From Pseudomonadota bacterium (GTDB lineage: Bacteria > Myxococcota_A > UBA796 > GCA-2862545), in contig SXOB01000016.1 of the NCBI GenBank assembly GCA_005776945.1, positions 1 to 64,000 on the forward strand: DNA of 64,000 nt, written 5' to 3'. Positions 49,001-56,344 of the stretch are shown here, one piece after another; the first letter of the stretch is position 1; the number at the start of each line of letters is the position of its first letter. The position numbers and the translations under genes are program-made. Under the pieces are notes generated by a model. The model was not told the DNA's origin and searched no databases. It worked only from the letters and a program-made list of their open reading frames with translations.

Positions 49001-49567
49001 GTCCCCATCGACTTCCGCCTCGATGAGGCCCGACGTGAACTCCGGGGCCGCGTCCCCTTCCTCGACGTCCAACCGCAACGCGACGCGCCGGGACTCGAGC
49101 AGGCGCTGTCCGTCCGGCGTGCGGATGTCGACGTCGATCTGGCCAAGGTCGCCGACGACGAAGGTCGGCCCACCGTCGACGCCAAAGTGGTCTGCCCGGG
49201 TGGCCGTGACCTCGAACGCGGAATCCAGATTGGCCTCCGCACCCATCGGCGTCCCGAGCACGAGGCCGTAGAGACCCGGGGGCAACCCCTCGGGGACGAC
49301 GCCAATCACTCGGTCCACGTCCTCGGCAACGACGTCGGACAGCGCATGTAGGCCGCCTTCGGCGTCGGCCAACCAAAGTTCGAACGCGTCGTCGACATCC
49401 ACCCCACCGCCGCCGCCTTCGACGCGAACGGCCGGGACGAGGTGCTCGCCCACCACCGTGACCTCCGTGGCTTCGCCGGTCCAGCCGAACCCCGGCGTCA
49501 CCGTCTCGATGCGCGGTTCCGCCACCGTCCACGTGCAGGCGAACCATGTCGTGAGCGCGGTTGCCAT
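46091..49567 (-). CDS. Very large secreted Ig-repeat protein (1158 residues)
   Basis: 1158 residues from ATG 49567, one base after the upstream stop. The short N-terminus (MATALTTWFACTW) may be a signal with a lipobox-like Cys. An IPT/TIG domain follows (IETVTPGFGWTGEATEVTVVGEHL, residues 20-120). Five Ig-like repeats of about 97 residues span 250-720, each with a DAxGN turn at 268, 366, 463, 559 and 657, as in invasin/Big-type domains. A Big_5-like domain starts near residue 933 (RPTVWSQDPVGATETADAVIDVVFSEPMMP). The C-terminus (1085-1158, GEVVQDLHILPSSAADTLIWDGRDGAAAVLPNGPYTL) resembles a FlgD/gingipain Ig fold. It is probably a surface fibre. Its gene is flanked by an Ig/barrel protein and a kinase. 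Confidence 0.74.
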   Translation of the reverse strand: MATALTTWFACTWTVAEPRIETVTPGFGWTGEATEVTVVGEHLVPAVRVEGGGGGVDVDDAFELWLADAEGGLHALSDVVAEDVDRVIGVVPEGLPPGLYGLVLGTPMGAEANLDSAFEVTATRADHFGVDGGPTFVVGDLGQIDVDIRTPDGQRLLESRRVALRLDVEEGDAAPEFTSGLIEAEVDGDGLGATGDLGDDGHALVAMRSDIPMRLTLKVSDEAGTLPTETLVVEFVPATVASVDVALPSDPFVAVAGEPFDVVLTPLDALGNVIDEVAVEFFLQSTCPGYTEEFEIIGPTTATVVLEVSTGTARCPQEALLVALGPDGGSLPFDVAGGPLAEFLVDAGPSVITAGSDLSVAVAPADAFGNVVPYLGELSFDDGGGGLGPAVCALLGSGVSNCDVPAFRADPAVFVTVTGDGDVTGTGGPVGVLPNPEVAEVAIEAPIEGVAGEAFELVVRATDAYGNALSTGALDAAVTIDGAADACTGIGADLAGGWIVQCVWTVSGEDIPIAATVDGVASPTVVIDLAHGPLADIVVTAPPVAVAGTELVVTLAAFDAYGNPTGALLDPVVDLADDAGSMLASSVSLDGEGLAVTDVVFTQATLTRIVASQGGVGFGESGDIDVVAGPATALSLDVEAPWAWTGTSVVVRVEIVDAFGNRTKDSAGDGVVTSPGAGATGFAVVNGVGAADLEWIETGRAVIVEASVGTWTGVSEPIDVVSDCGVAGPLPDMHFGGVAHGIACLMGPTASIFADLGDSLPGLVSIDRWSVALGDAPAVVSASPEVEVVTDSVGVYSVLGLASDPSGCGAQVEAVAYVGLDDGSVTGPIPVGVADDEVSLGDVTTVTIDGATDCAGDSAVGAAVLLRVDRGALVGTAPTGSGLQVNLDATGKASATWSMAGVSTGGDSRVFAWVPNGSAIGEGGMAVLGDDLRPTVWSQDPVGATETADAVIDVVFSEPMMPVVEADVEVVVGASSLPIDSVEMDASGTVLTVVLGIPVVGSSEVAFLTLADTIRDSGGLRLDGTWTGVRSTYVAAWGALAEVGATACAGTSPTEGVFRPDGDDGPGAESDEVALDVSADVVPSWWVLTVTNGAGEVVQDLHILPSSAADTLIWDGRDGAAAVLPNGPYTLSAQAADGVGGRGAGCSAIVTIDNGGGS
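47468..48820 (-). repeat. Five ~97-codon tandem repeats inside the giant Ig gene
   Basis: The region encodes residues 250-700 of the large secreted protein. The motif Asp-Ala-(Leu/Phe/Tyr)-Gly-Asn recurs at residues 268, 366, 463, 559 and 657, so the period is 96-98 residues. Each unit also has a PxxAVAGEPF-like strand just before the motif (for example VAGEAFELVV, VAGTELVVTL). The units are diverged at DNA level, so this is an old domain duplication rather than a recombining repeat. Confidence 0.7.
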
Positions 49568-49568
49568 G

Positions 49569-51869
49569 TCAGTACAATACCTTGTAGCCGGCCCCGACCG
49601 CGACACCGCCGACATTCCCAGTAAACCCGACCTCGGGCGACGCGAGCAACCACGAAGCCCGCACCTCTCCGAACACCTCGCCAGAGGGACCGAGGCGCCA
49701 GGCAGCCCCGCCAAGTGCAAGGGGGCCTGCGCGAGTGGTCAGGCCTCTGCCGACGACGTCGTTGCCGATGGCCATCCGGGAAACTTCGGGCGCAAGCGCG
49801 CCACCGACGCCAAGGTAGAGGCCGACGCCTCGCCGGTCCCTGCGCAACAGGCCCGCGACGTGCATGGGCCACAAGACCGAGGACAAGTCCGCCGCGGCCC
49901 CGGCGCCGATGTCCACATCCGCCGTCGCTCGCCAAACCGCGCCACCGACGCGCAGCGACAGGCCCTCGGCCACCGACCGGAGGTGGATGTCGAGGTCCAA
50001 CCCGCCCGTGGGCGAGGCCACCCGGCCAAAGTTCGAGATGCCACCGGCCCACAGGCCGAGGCCGCCACGCCTCGCCCCCGGCTCGACGTCCAGGGTCGTG
50101 GCCGCCGTGACCCCGCCGACTTCGGCCGTGATTTCCACCTTGCGGGCGCGCCCACGACGGTCCGCGCGCCAGGTCGTGGTCCAGGACCCAGCCGCCTTGC
50201 GCTCGAGTTCGCCAAGCAGCCCCTCCGACGCCGTGACGATCGGCGCCTCCTCCGCGCCGCCCCCCGCGACATCGCGCACGGCGATCCGTAGGCGGGCGAC
50301 GTCGGACGGGCCATCCGCGACGACTCGGGGCTCGACGTCGAGCACGATGGCCACGGCGGAACCGGCGGCAAGCACGATCGAAATGGCTGCGCTTCGGTCG
50401 GGCACCAGCGGACGCTCCGTGCCCGGACCAATCACGCACTCGTCCACATGGTCACCCCACCGGACACCGACCACGCCAACTTGCCCCACACCAAGGGGCA
50501 TTCTGGCGCGGGCGACCCCCGTCGCGTCCGTGATGACGTCGACTTCCTCGCCGGGAGCGCCGAGACGGAGGCGCACGTGGGGAACGGGATGGCCGCGCTC
50601 GTCGAGCGCCCGCGCCCAGGCGTCCACGCCTCCGTCCGCTGACACCACGCCGCCGACTTCCACAGCCACCGCCGGCCCATCGGAGGGCGGCGCCCACCAC
50701 TGGGCTTCAATCCAGTCGGCGCCGTCGTCGATGGCCTCCGCACCAAGGTAGACCGCCCGCAAAACGTCGCCACCGACCTCTTCGACGCGCACCGAGCCAT
50801 GGCGCGCGCCCACAGTGAGGCCCGTGGCCGGCAGGCGCTCCCCATCCACGGTTTCGACGGCAACCCGGAGGTCGGAGGTCGGAAAGTCCGCGCGGACGGT
50901 CTCCGGCCAAGAACGGACGACGACGCGGTCCGCCACGCCCTTGGGGCCAGGCAACGAGCGCGTCGTTCGACCCGCCCCGGACTCACAGACGACGACCTGC
51001 CCGACCGACACCCCGTCCAACCGCCAGGTCCCCGGCGCCACGGCAACGGACACAACCGCCTGCCCATCCACCGTACACGCCACCTTGCCCAACGGGTCCC
51101 CGGTGGGGCCCCACGCACCCACCCACCCGGCCCCATCCGGCGCGCGAGGTGGGACCACCCAGATCAAGGGGGCCGCCTCGCCCGCAAGCGGCAACGTGGT
51201 GCGGGTCTCGTTGCCGAGCCGATCGCGGAAGACGGCGTCGGCGACGCGCTCCCCGGGACCTTGGACGACGCGCGCGTCGATGTGGCCCGCCGCATCGGCG
51301 ACAAACGGCCCGTAGGCGCGCCCGCCGACGCTCAGCGTGAGCGTGGCGCCCGCTTCCACGTCGTAGGGCATGGCCACATCGGCCTCGAGCCGCACGACCC
51401 GCAGGGCTGGGGCGACGTCGCCGTCGGCCCACAACGCCACGGGCACGAGGCGAGGTGCCCCTCCTGGCGTCCAACGGAGCGTGACGTCGTCATCCGACCG
51501 AGACGCGGTCGCGCCATCGGCCGAGACGGCGACGGCGTCCACCTGAAGGTCCAACGTCCCGACCGAGACGTTCGCCCGCCAGGGGCCGGCCGAAATGCGC
51601 GAGGTTGCCGGCTTTTGGACGTCGACGTTGCGGACTTCCTTGACCGTCCCCTGCGTCGCAACGAGGTCGACCGACCCGGCGCGCGGCGGCGTCCACCACC
51701 AGCTCCTGCCAAGCTCGATGGGCACCAGGCCCGTGCCCGCGAGCGCGACGGGGCCCGAATCGGCCCCAACGACATTTACGCGGACCGCACGGCCGACCTC
51801 GGGGCGCCCGTCCACCGCGATGGCCAGAAGTCCCGCCGTGGCCGAGCTCGTGAAGGCCGCAAAGATCAT
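49569..51869 (-). CDS. Exported Ig-like protein with probable C-terminal outer-membrane barrel
   Basis: 766 residues. The N-terminal MIFAAFTSSATAGLLAIAVDG is a signal. The first 590 residues are beta-sandwich domains (for example DLQVDAVAVSADGATASRSDDDVTLRW, MPYDVEAGATLTLSVGG and VVSADGGVDAWARALDERGHPVPHVRLRLGA, an invasin-like unit). The last 170 residues (GLGLWAGGISNFGRVASPTGGLDLDIHLRS... EVRASWLLASPEVGFTG... GAGYKVLY) have Gly-aromatic strands and end in an aromatic residue, typical of outer-membrane barrels. It may anchor or export the giant Ig protein encoded just downstream. ATG overlaps the FecR gene stop by 4 bases. Confidence 0.66.
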   Translation of the reverse strand: MIFAAFTSSATAGLLAIAVDGRPEVGRAVRVNVVGADSGPVALAGTGLVPIELGRSWWWTPPRAGSVDLVATQGTVKEVRNVDVQKPATSRISAGPWRANVSVGTLDLQVDAVAVSADGATASRSDDDVTLRWTPGGAPRLVPVALWADGDVAPALRVVRLEADVAMPYDVEAGATLTLSVGGRAYGPFVADAAGHIDARVVQGPGERVADAVFRDRLGNETRTTLPLAGEAAPLIWVVPPRAPDGAGWVGAWGPTGDPLGKVACTVDGQAVVSVAVAPGTWRLDGVSVGQVVVCESGAGRTTRSLPGPKGVADRVVVRSWPETVRADFPTSDLRVAVETVDGERLPATGLTVGARHGSVRVEEVGGDVLRAVYLGAEAIDDGADWIEAQWWAPPSDGPAVAVEVGGVVSADGGVDAWARALDERGHPVPHVRLRLGAPGEEVDVITDATGVARARMPLGVGQVGVVGVRWGDHVDECVIGPGTERPLVPDRSAAISIVLAAGSAVAIVLDVEPRVVADGPSDVARLRIAVRDVAGGGAEEAPIVTASEGLLGELERKAAGSWTTTWRADRRGRARKVEITAEVGGVTAATTLDVEPGARRGGLGLWAGGISNFGRVASPTGGLDLDIHLRSVAEGLSLRVGGAVWRATADVDIGAGAAADLSSVLWPMHVAGLLRRDRRGVGLYLGVGGALAPEVSRMAIGNDVVGRGLTTRAGPLALGGAAWRLGPSGEVFGEVRASWLLASPEVGFTGNVGGVAVGAGYKVLY

Positions 51870-52723
51870 TCGCGGTACACGGCGCCGCCGCTGAAGGCTG
51901 GCCCCGTGGTGTCCCGCTGGCCAACGACGCCCTCGACAATCCGCTCGCGGCCAAGTGCGTCGACGGCCACGATGGTCACGCGATTGGCGCCCTCGACCAA
52001 CGGGACCTCGACATCAAACGACCCGTCGGCCCCCGCACGGGCCGTCAACTCGCCAGGGAAGGGCCCGCGGATCTTGAGGCGACACCCCGGCGTCGTTGTG
52101 CCCTGCAGTCTGGTCGTCGCGGCCCGCGTCGGCGTGCCGTCGGGCCAGGGGACGTCGAGCAGCAACTCTTCCGGAACGGGACCGACGCGGCTCGCACGGT
52201 CCGTGAACGTCGCCTCTGTGCCTTCGCTGAGCGCGGCAATGTCGGCACCAAGCACCTCGAGCGAACCCGACGTCGTCCGCGCCATGACCGTGCTGCCGTC
52301 GACGCCAATGGCAAAGTCCGCGCGCGTGGCGACAAATTCCTGCTCGCGGGCGCCGACGCGGACGGGGCCGTCTTCGGGGAAGATCGTGGCCTCGATGCGT
52401 CCGCCCTCCAGCGTCACCCGAACGCCGTCCGCACCGACGCCGGCGACAACGAGATCCGATGACGGCGCGACCGCAATGCGGCTGCGCCCACCGACCGCGA
52501 GAATGGCACGTCCGCCATCGCCCGTCCGCACGCGGTCGGTGACATACAACACGTCGCCTGCCTTGGCCGACGTCTCCCCATCAGCGCGGCCCACACGCAC
52601 GTCGCCGAATCGCTCGAGGACGACGACCTCGACAGCGCGAGAGCGCCGTCCCCACGTCCACCAGACCGCCCCGATGGCGAGACCCACGCCGCCAAGGGCA
52701 AAGCCCCGCCGCCCGATCAACAC
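51866..52723 (-). CDS. Membrane-anchored FecR-like protein with Ig-like tail
   Basis: 285 residues. GTG at 52723 overlaps the end of the sensor kinase gene by 7 bases. A membrane helix (FALGGVGLAIGAVWWTW) near residue 20 anchors it with most of the chain in the periplasm. A FecR/LysM-adjacent type domain follows: ERFGDVRVGRADG... KAGDVLYVTDRVRTGDGGRAILAVGGRSRIAVAPSSDLVV, then VRVTLEGGRIEATIFPEDGPVRV. The last 75 residues are a bacterial Ig fold (LQGTTTPGCRLKIRG... LVEGANRVTIVAVDALG). FecR domains transmit signals to sigma factors or read envelope cues; here the neighbours are histidine kinases instead. Confidence 0.76.
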   Translation of the reverse strand: MLIGRRGFALGGVGLAIGAVWWTWGRRSRAVEVVVLERFGDVRVGRADGETSAKAGDVLYVTDRVRTGDGGRAILAVGGRSRIAVAPSSDLVVAGVGADGVRVTLEGGRIEATIFPEDGPVRVGAREQEFVATRADFAIGVDGSTVMARTTSGSLEVLGADIAALSEGTEATFTDRASRVGPVPEELLLDVPWPDGTPTRAATTRLQGTTTPGCRLKIRGPFPGELTARAGADGSFDVEVPLVEGANRVTIVAVDALGRERIVEGVVGQRDTTGPAFSGGAVYRE

Positions 52724-54486
52724 GGGAACTCCAGCCGCAAGCCATCGGGAAAGTCGAGCAAGCGGGCGCCAAGCGGGTCCAACGTTTGCCTGGCGACCCA
52801 TCGGCCCATGGAGGCCGCGGTCGCGTCATCCCGCGCCGATCCACCATCGGTGCGCACGGCCGATACGCGCGCCTCGAGCCAGATGGCCGCGCCGGTCTTG
52901 CCGGCCCTCAACCCGACGTGTGCACCGGGGGCAGCACTTGCGCGGACAGAACCAAGGGCTTGGATCAGGACCCGCTGCAGAACGCTTCGATCGACCACGA
53001 TCGGCAAGCCGGGACCCTCGTCGGGAGGGCCGAGTTCGACCCCCTGCTGGCGCCACGGGCCGGCCAACGCCATTGCGACCTCCGCAGCCACCTGCCGCAA
53101 GTCTACCACGGTACCCGAAGGCCCCGAGGCCTCGGGCGCCCCCATCCGCAACATCGTCTCGACCACAGCGCGACAGCGCTGGCCTTCCGCCTCGGCCGCG
53201 TCGAGAAGGGGCCGCGACGCATCGTCGGCCCGCGTTCGCGCGACTTGTAGGAGGCCCAAGACGGCCGTGAGCGGGTTGTTCAATTCATGCGCGAGCCCTC
53301 CCCCCAACTCGGCGACCGCGGCGAGCTGGCTCGACCGAACGAGCTCCGCCTGCGCAGCCCGCAATTGCGCCGTCCGCTCATCCACCCGCGCCACGAGCTC
53401 CCTGTTGAAGGCCTCGATCTCTAAGCGCTGCGCTTCGATCTCCTCGCGGTTGTGGTGCAGGCGGCCGGACATGAGGTCGAAGGCCCTTGCCAATTCGCCG
53501 ATCTCGTCGTTGCGGTCGAGGTTGACGCGGTCGCCATAGGCGCCGTCGGCTACCCGCAGCGCCGCCGTGCGCAACGCCGCAAGCGGGTCGGACACCGACC
53601 GCGCAGCAATGGCCCCGAGCAGCACCGCCAACGCCACGACGAAGACGACGATGGACGCCATCCGGTCGCGAATCTCATCGGCCGTCCGAAGCGCCTCTTT
53701 GTCGGATTCGACGACGACCAGCTGCCAGTCCGAGCCACGAATTCGATGGATGGCGCCGTAGACGTCCCCTTCTTCGAGGTGCAGCGCGAAGGACGCTTCG
53801 CTACCGAGGAGCGACGTCAACAGGTCAGGGCGCACCAACGGATGCCCTTGTCCCGTGACCGCGCGCCCCTCTCCGTCCAGCACCGCGACGGCGTGTTCCG
53901 ACCGGTTGGATCGCTCGAGGTCCGAAAGGATGCTCAGATCGATATCCACGACGAGGACAAGGGGCGGAACCTCGGCGGCCCGCACCGCGAGGCACACGGA
54001 CGCCTGGCCGGCCCCGTCCGCGCGCCATGGCGACCCCAATGCCCCGCCCTTTTCAAGGGCTTCGACGATGGGCGCATGGGAAAGGGCCAACGACGCCCGG
54101 GCCGCCGACCCCGCGCCCCGGCGCGGCCCGCCCTCGGCCAGGTACACAGGCGGGACCACTGGCTGACCCTGCGCGTCGACCAAAGCGACCGTCACGGCCT
54201 GGTCCATCCCACGATGAACCGCCCGCAGCAGGCCGATCTGCATCTCTGGCGTCAGGTCTGCCAAGGACTCGCGAAAGGCGACCCGCCAACCCTGAAGGGC
54301 GGAAAGCTGGCCTTCTAGCCACGCCGCTGTTGCGTCCGCATCGAACTCGGACTCGCGGATCAGACGGTCTTGGCTGGTCTGGACCGCGCGGGTCGTCGCA
54401 ACGCGCATCGCTGCCCACCCCATGAGCAACAGCGCGCTGACGGAGACGGCCGCAAGGATCAGCACGAGCCTCAGCCAGAGGCGCAA
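52717..54486 (-). CDS. Membrane sensor histidine kinase with degenerate ATPase domain
   Basis: 589 residues. TM1 is at about 7-29, a periplasmic Cache-like sensor at 30-275 and TM2 at 277-295. HAMP is at 296-345 (DPLAALRTAALRVADGAYGDRV... NDEIGELARAFDLM), a coiled coil at 346-385 and HisKA with LGGGLAHELNNPLTAVLG (H400). The C-terminal domain (470-589) lacks the N box, the DxGxG box and the GTGLGL box that bind ATP; corresponding stretches read LIQALGSVRASAAP and ASMGRWVARQTLD. It could be phosphorylated in trans by a partner kinase, or signal without catalysis. The next gene (FecR-like) overlaps; the hybrid kinase precedes it by 16 bases. Confidence 0.84.
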   Translation of the reverse strand: MRLWLRLVLILAAVSVSALLLMGWAAMRVATTRAVQTSQDRLIRESEFDADATAAWLEGQLSALQGWRVAFRESLADLTPEMQIGLLRAVHRGMDQAVTVALVDAQGQPVVPPVYLAEGGPRRGAGSAARASLALSHAPIVEALEKGGALGSPWRADGAGQASVCLAVRAAEVPPLVLVVDIDLSILSDLERSNRSEHAVAVLDGEGRAVTGQGHPLVRPDLLTSLLGSEASFALHLEEGDVYGAIHRIRGSDWQLVVVESDKEALRTADEIRDRMASIVVFVVALAVLLGAIAARSVSDPLAALRTAALRVADGAYGDRVNLDRNDEIGELARAFDLMSGRLHHNREEIEAQRLEIEAFNRELVARVDERTAQLRAAQAELVRSSQLAAVAELGGGLAHELNNPLTAVLGLLQVARTRADDASRPLLDAAEAEGQRCRAVVETMLRMGAPEASGPSGTVVDLRQVAAEVAMALAGPWRQQGVELGPPDEGPGLPIVVDRSVLQRVLIQALGSVRASAAPGAHVGLRAGKTGAAIWLEARVSAVRTDGGSARDDATAASMGRWVARQTLDPLGARLLDFPDGLRLEFPC

Positions 54487-54502
54487 CGGCGCCCCCGATC
54501 CG

Positions 54503-55678
54503 TCACGAGAGCCCCGCCACCTCGCGGGGCAGTCGGATGAGGAAGGACGCCCCCTCCCCAGGGCGAGAATCGACCGACACGCTGCCCCTGTACTTGGTCA
54601 CGATGCGGTACACGATGTTGAGTCCAAGGCCCGTGCCCCGGCCTGGAGGCTTCGTCGTGAAGAACGGATCGAAGATCGACTTGATGCGGTCGGGCTCGAT
54701 GCCCGGTCCATCGTCCGCCACCTCGGCCCACACTTCGCGCTCGTTCCGGCCAAGCCGAAGTCGCACGCCGCGACCGTCGTCGCCGTCGTTCCCCTCGGCC
54801 TCGAGAACCGCTTCAATCGCGTTCTTGACCAGGTTGACGAACACCTGTCCGAGTTCATTTTGGCGCGCAAACACCGTCAGGTCGGAGGGACCATCGACGC
54901 TGACCCGCGCAGGGTCGAACCCCAGGCTGCGCGCGACGAGCCTCACGGCGTCCTCCGCGACGCGGACCAGCTCGACCGTGGTCACGCCATCGTTGACGGC
55001 TGAACGGGAATATCCGCTCAGCTGGGTGACAATTTCGCGAATCGCCTTGGCGTAGTCGATGATTTCCCTCGCGTACCCTCGAGCGAGTTCCGGATCCTCT
55101 TCGTCAACGATGGCCTCGGCGAGGCCAAGGACGCCGAAAAGAGGGCTCGCCACCTCGTGGGCGATGCCCGCCGCCAACGTGCCGATACCCGCGAGCTTCT
55201 CGGACTGAACGAGCTCGGCCTGCGTGTCTCTCAACTCGGCCATGGTCGCTTCGAGCTCTTGGTTGCGTGCCTCCAGGCTCGCAAGGAGCGCAACGTTCTC
55301 CCGCCGCATGTGGACTTTGTCCAGCGCCTGTTTCACCTTTCGCCGGACGTCGAAGATGTCCTTTGGCGGTTTGACGATGTAGTCAAAGACGTCCAATTCC
55401 ATCGCGGCCAACGCCGTGTCCAAACTCGCAAAGCCCGTGATGATCAGGCACTCGCAGTCCGGCCACAACGCGCGGGCGCGGCGGACGAGTTCCAGACCGT
55501 TGATGTCCGGCAGGTTCTTGTCCGTCAGTAGGACGTCACATCCGTTGGCCAGTGCCGCCGTTGCCGTGGTCCCGTCGGGGCACGCCACCACCTCGAACGC
55601 GTCGCCTTCGAGGACAGAGCGCAAGAGGTTGAGGATGACGGGTTCGTCATCGACGAGGATCAACCGGCCCCGTCCCAC
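54503..55678 (-). CDS. Hybrid protein: response-regulator receiver plus histidine kinase
   Basis: 391 residues. The N-terminal receiver (5-120) has the acidic pair D10/D11, phosphoacceptor D53 (TDKNLPDINGLEL), T81 and K103 (YIVKPP). A coiled coil leads to HisKA (AAGIAHEVASPLFGVLG, H174) and a complete HATPase domain (FVNLVKNAIEAVLE, VADDGPGIEPD, FFTTKPPGRGTGLGLNIVYRI). It is soluble. A receiver placed before a kinase is typical of proteins that take phosphate from another kinase and pass it on. GTG at 55678 has GGAGG 5 bases upstream; GTG at 55690 would add four residues. It is the first gene of the six-gene run. Confidence 0.9.
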   Translation of the reverse strand: MGRGRLILVDDEPVILNLLRSVLEGDAFEVVACPDGTTATAALANGCDVLLTDKNLPDINGLELVRRARALWPDCECLIITGFASLDTALAAMELDVFDYIVKPPKDIFDVRRKVKQALDKVHMRRENVALLASLEARNQELEATMAELRDTQAELVQSEKLAGIGTLAAGIAHEVASPLFGVLGLAEAIVDEEDPELARGYAREIIDYAKAIREIVTQLSGYSRSAVNDGVTTVELVRVAEDAVRLVARSLGFDPARVSVDGPSDLTVFARQNELGQVFVNLVKNAIEAVLEAEGNDGDDGRGVRLRLGRNEREVWAEVADDGPGIEPDRIKSIFDPFFTTKPPGRGTGLGLNIVYRIVTKYRGSVSVDSRPGEGASFLIRLPREVAGLS

Positions 55679-55720
55679 ATCCCCCTCCACGCCATTCCGG
55701 CCTAACCGCGTGCGAGCGCG

Positions 55721-56293
55721 TCAGTCTTCGCGCACGTCCATCTTGCCGTCGCCGTCAGTGTCGCGAGCCGTCCGGATGACCTCACCGGTGGGCGCGAAGC
55801 GCTCCCAAACGTCGATCTTGCCGTCGCCGTCGGTGTCTCGCTCTTTGCGATTGAGAACGGGACGGCCTTGTTCGTTGGCCGTGTAGTACTTGAAGACGTT
55901 GGGCCGACCGTCAAAGTCCGTGTCGTACTCGCTCAAGACGCGAACACCGCCCTGGTAGTGGTCCGCGGCGTCGAATCGCCCGTCGAAGTCCGAGTCCATC
56001 TCCTCACGTTGGAGTTCGCCGGATTCGTCGAAGTATGAAACGACGTCGACCCGAGCATCGCGGTTGAGATCGAGATCCTTGCGGACGATGAGGTCGGCCG
56101 CCTCGCTGCGGTCGCGAAAGTAGTTCGTGACCTCGGCCTTGCCGTCGCCGTCGAAGTCGACCTGCTGGGTGATCAGCCCCTCGGAATCCACGGACCGGGA
56201 GATGACACGGCTCGGGTCGGACGTCGCTTCCTCGACCGCCTCAGTTTTGGCCGCACAAGCGAAGAGGGCGAGGAGGGGGACGAGGCGAACCAT
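55721..56293 (-). CDS. Lipoprotein with calcium-loop (TSP3/EF-hand-like) repeats
   Basis: 190 residues. ATG at 56293 has GGAG 6-7 bases upstream. The signal MVRLVPLLALFACAAKTE has a lipobox (LFAC). The mature chain has five or six DxDxDGxxD loops, for example DFDGDGKAEV, DLNRDARVDV, DSDFDGRFDA, DTDFDGRPNV, DTDGDGKIDV and DTDGDGKMDV, spaced about 22-27 residues apart. Such loops bind Ca2+ in TSP3-type and dockerin-like proteins. There is no catalytic domain. It stands alone, 42 bases before the hybrid kinase gene. Confidence 0.8.
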   Translation of the reverse strand: MVRLVPLLALFACAAKTEAVEEATSDPSRVISRSVDSEGLITQQVDFDGDGKAEVTNYFRDRSEAADLIVRKDLDLNRDARVDVVSYFDESGELQREEMDSDFDGRFDAADHYQGGVRVLSEYDTDFDGRPNVFKYYTANEQGRPVLNRKERDTDGDGKIDVWERFAPTGEVIRTARDTDGDGKMDVRED

Positions 56294-56344
56294 GGAGGGC
56301 TCCGGCGGACACATGTGCTAACATCGGACGGGCGCCCCCCGCAT

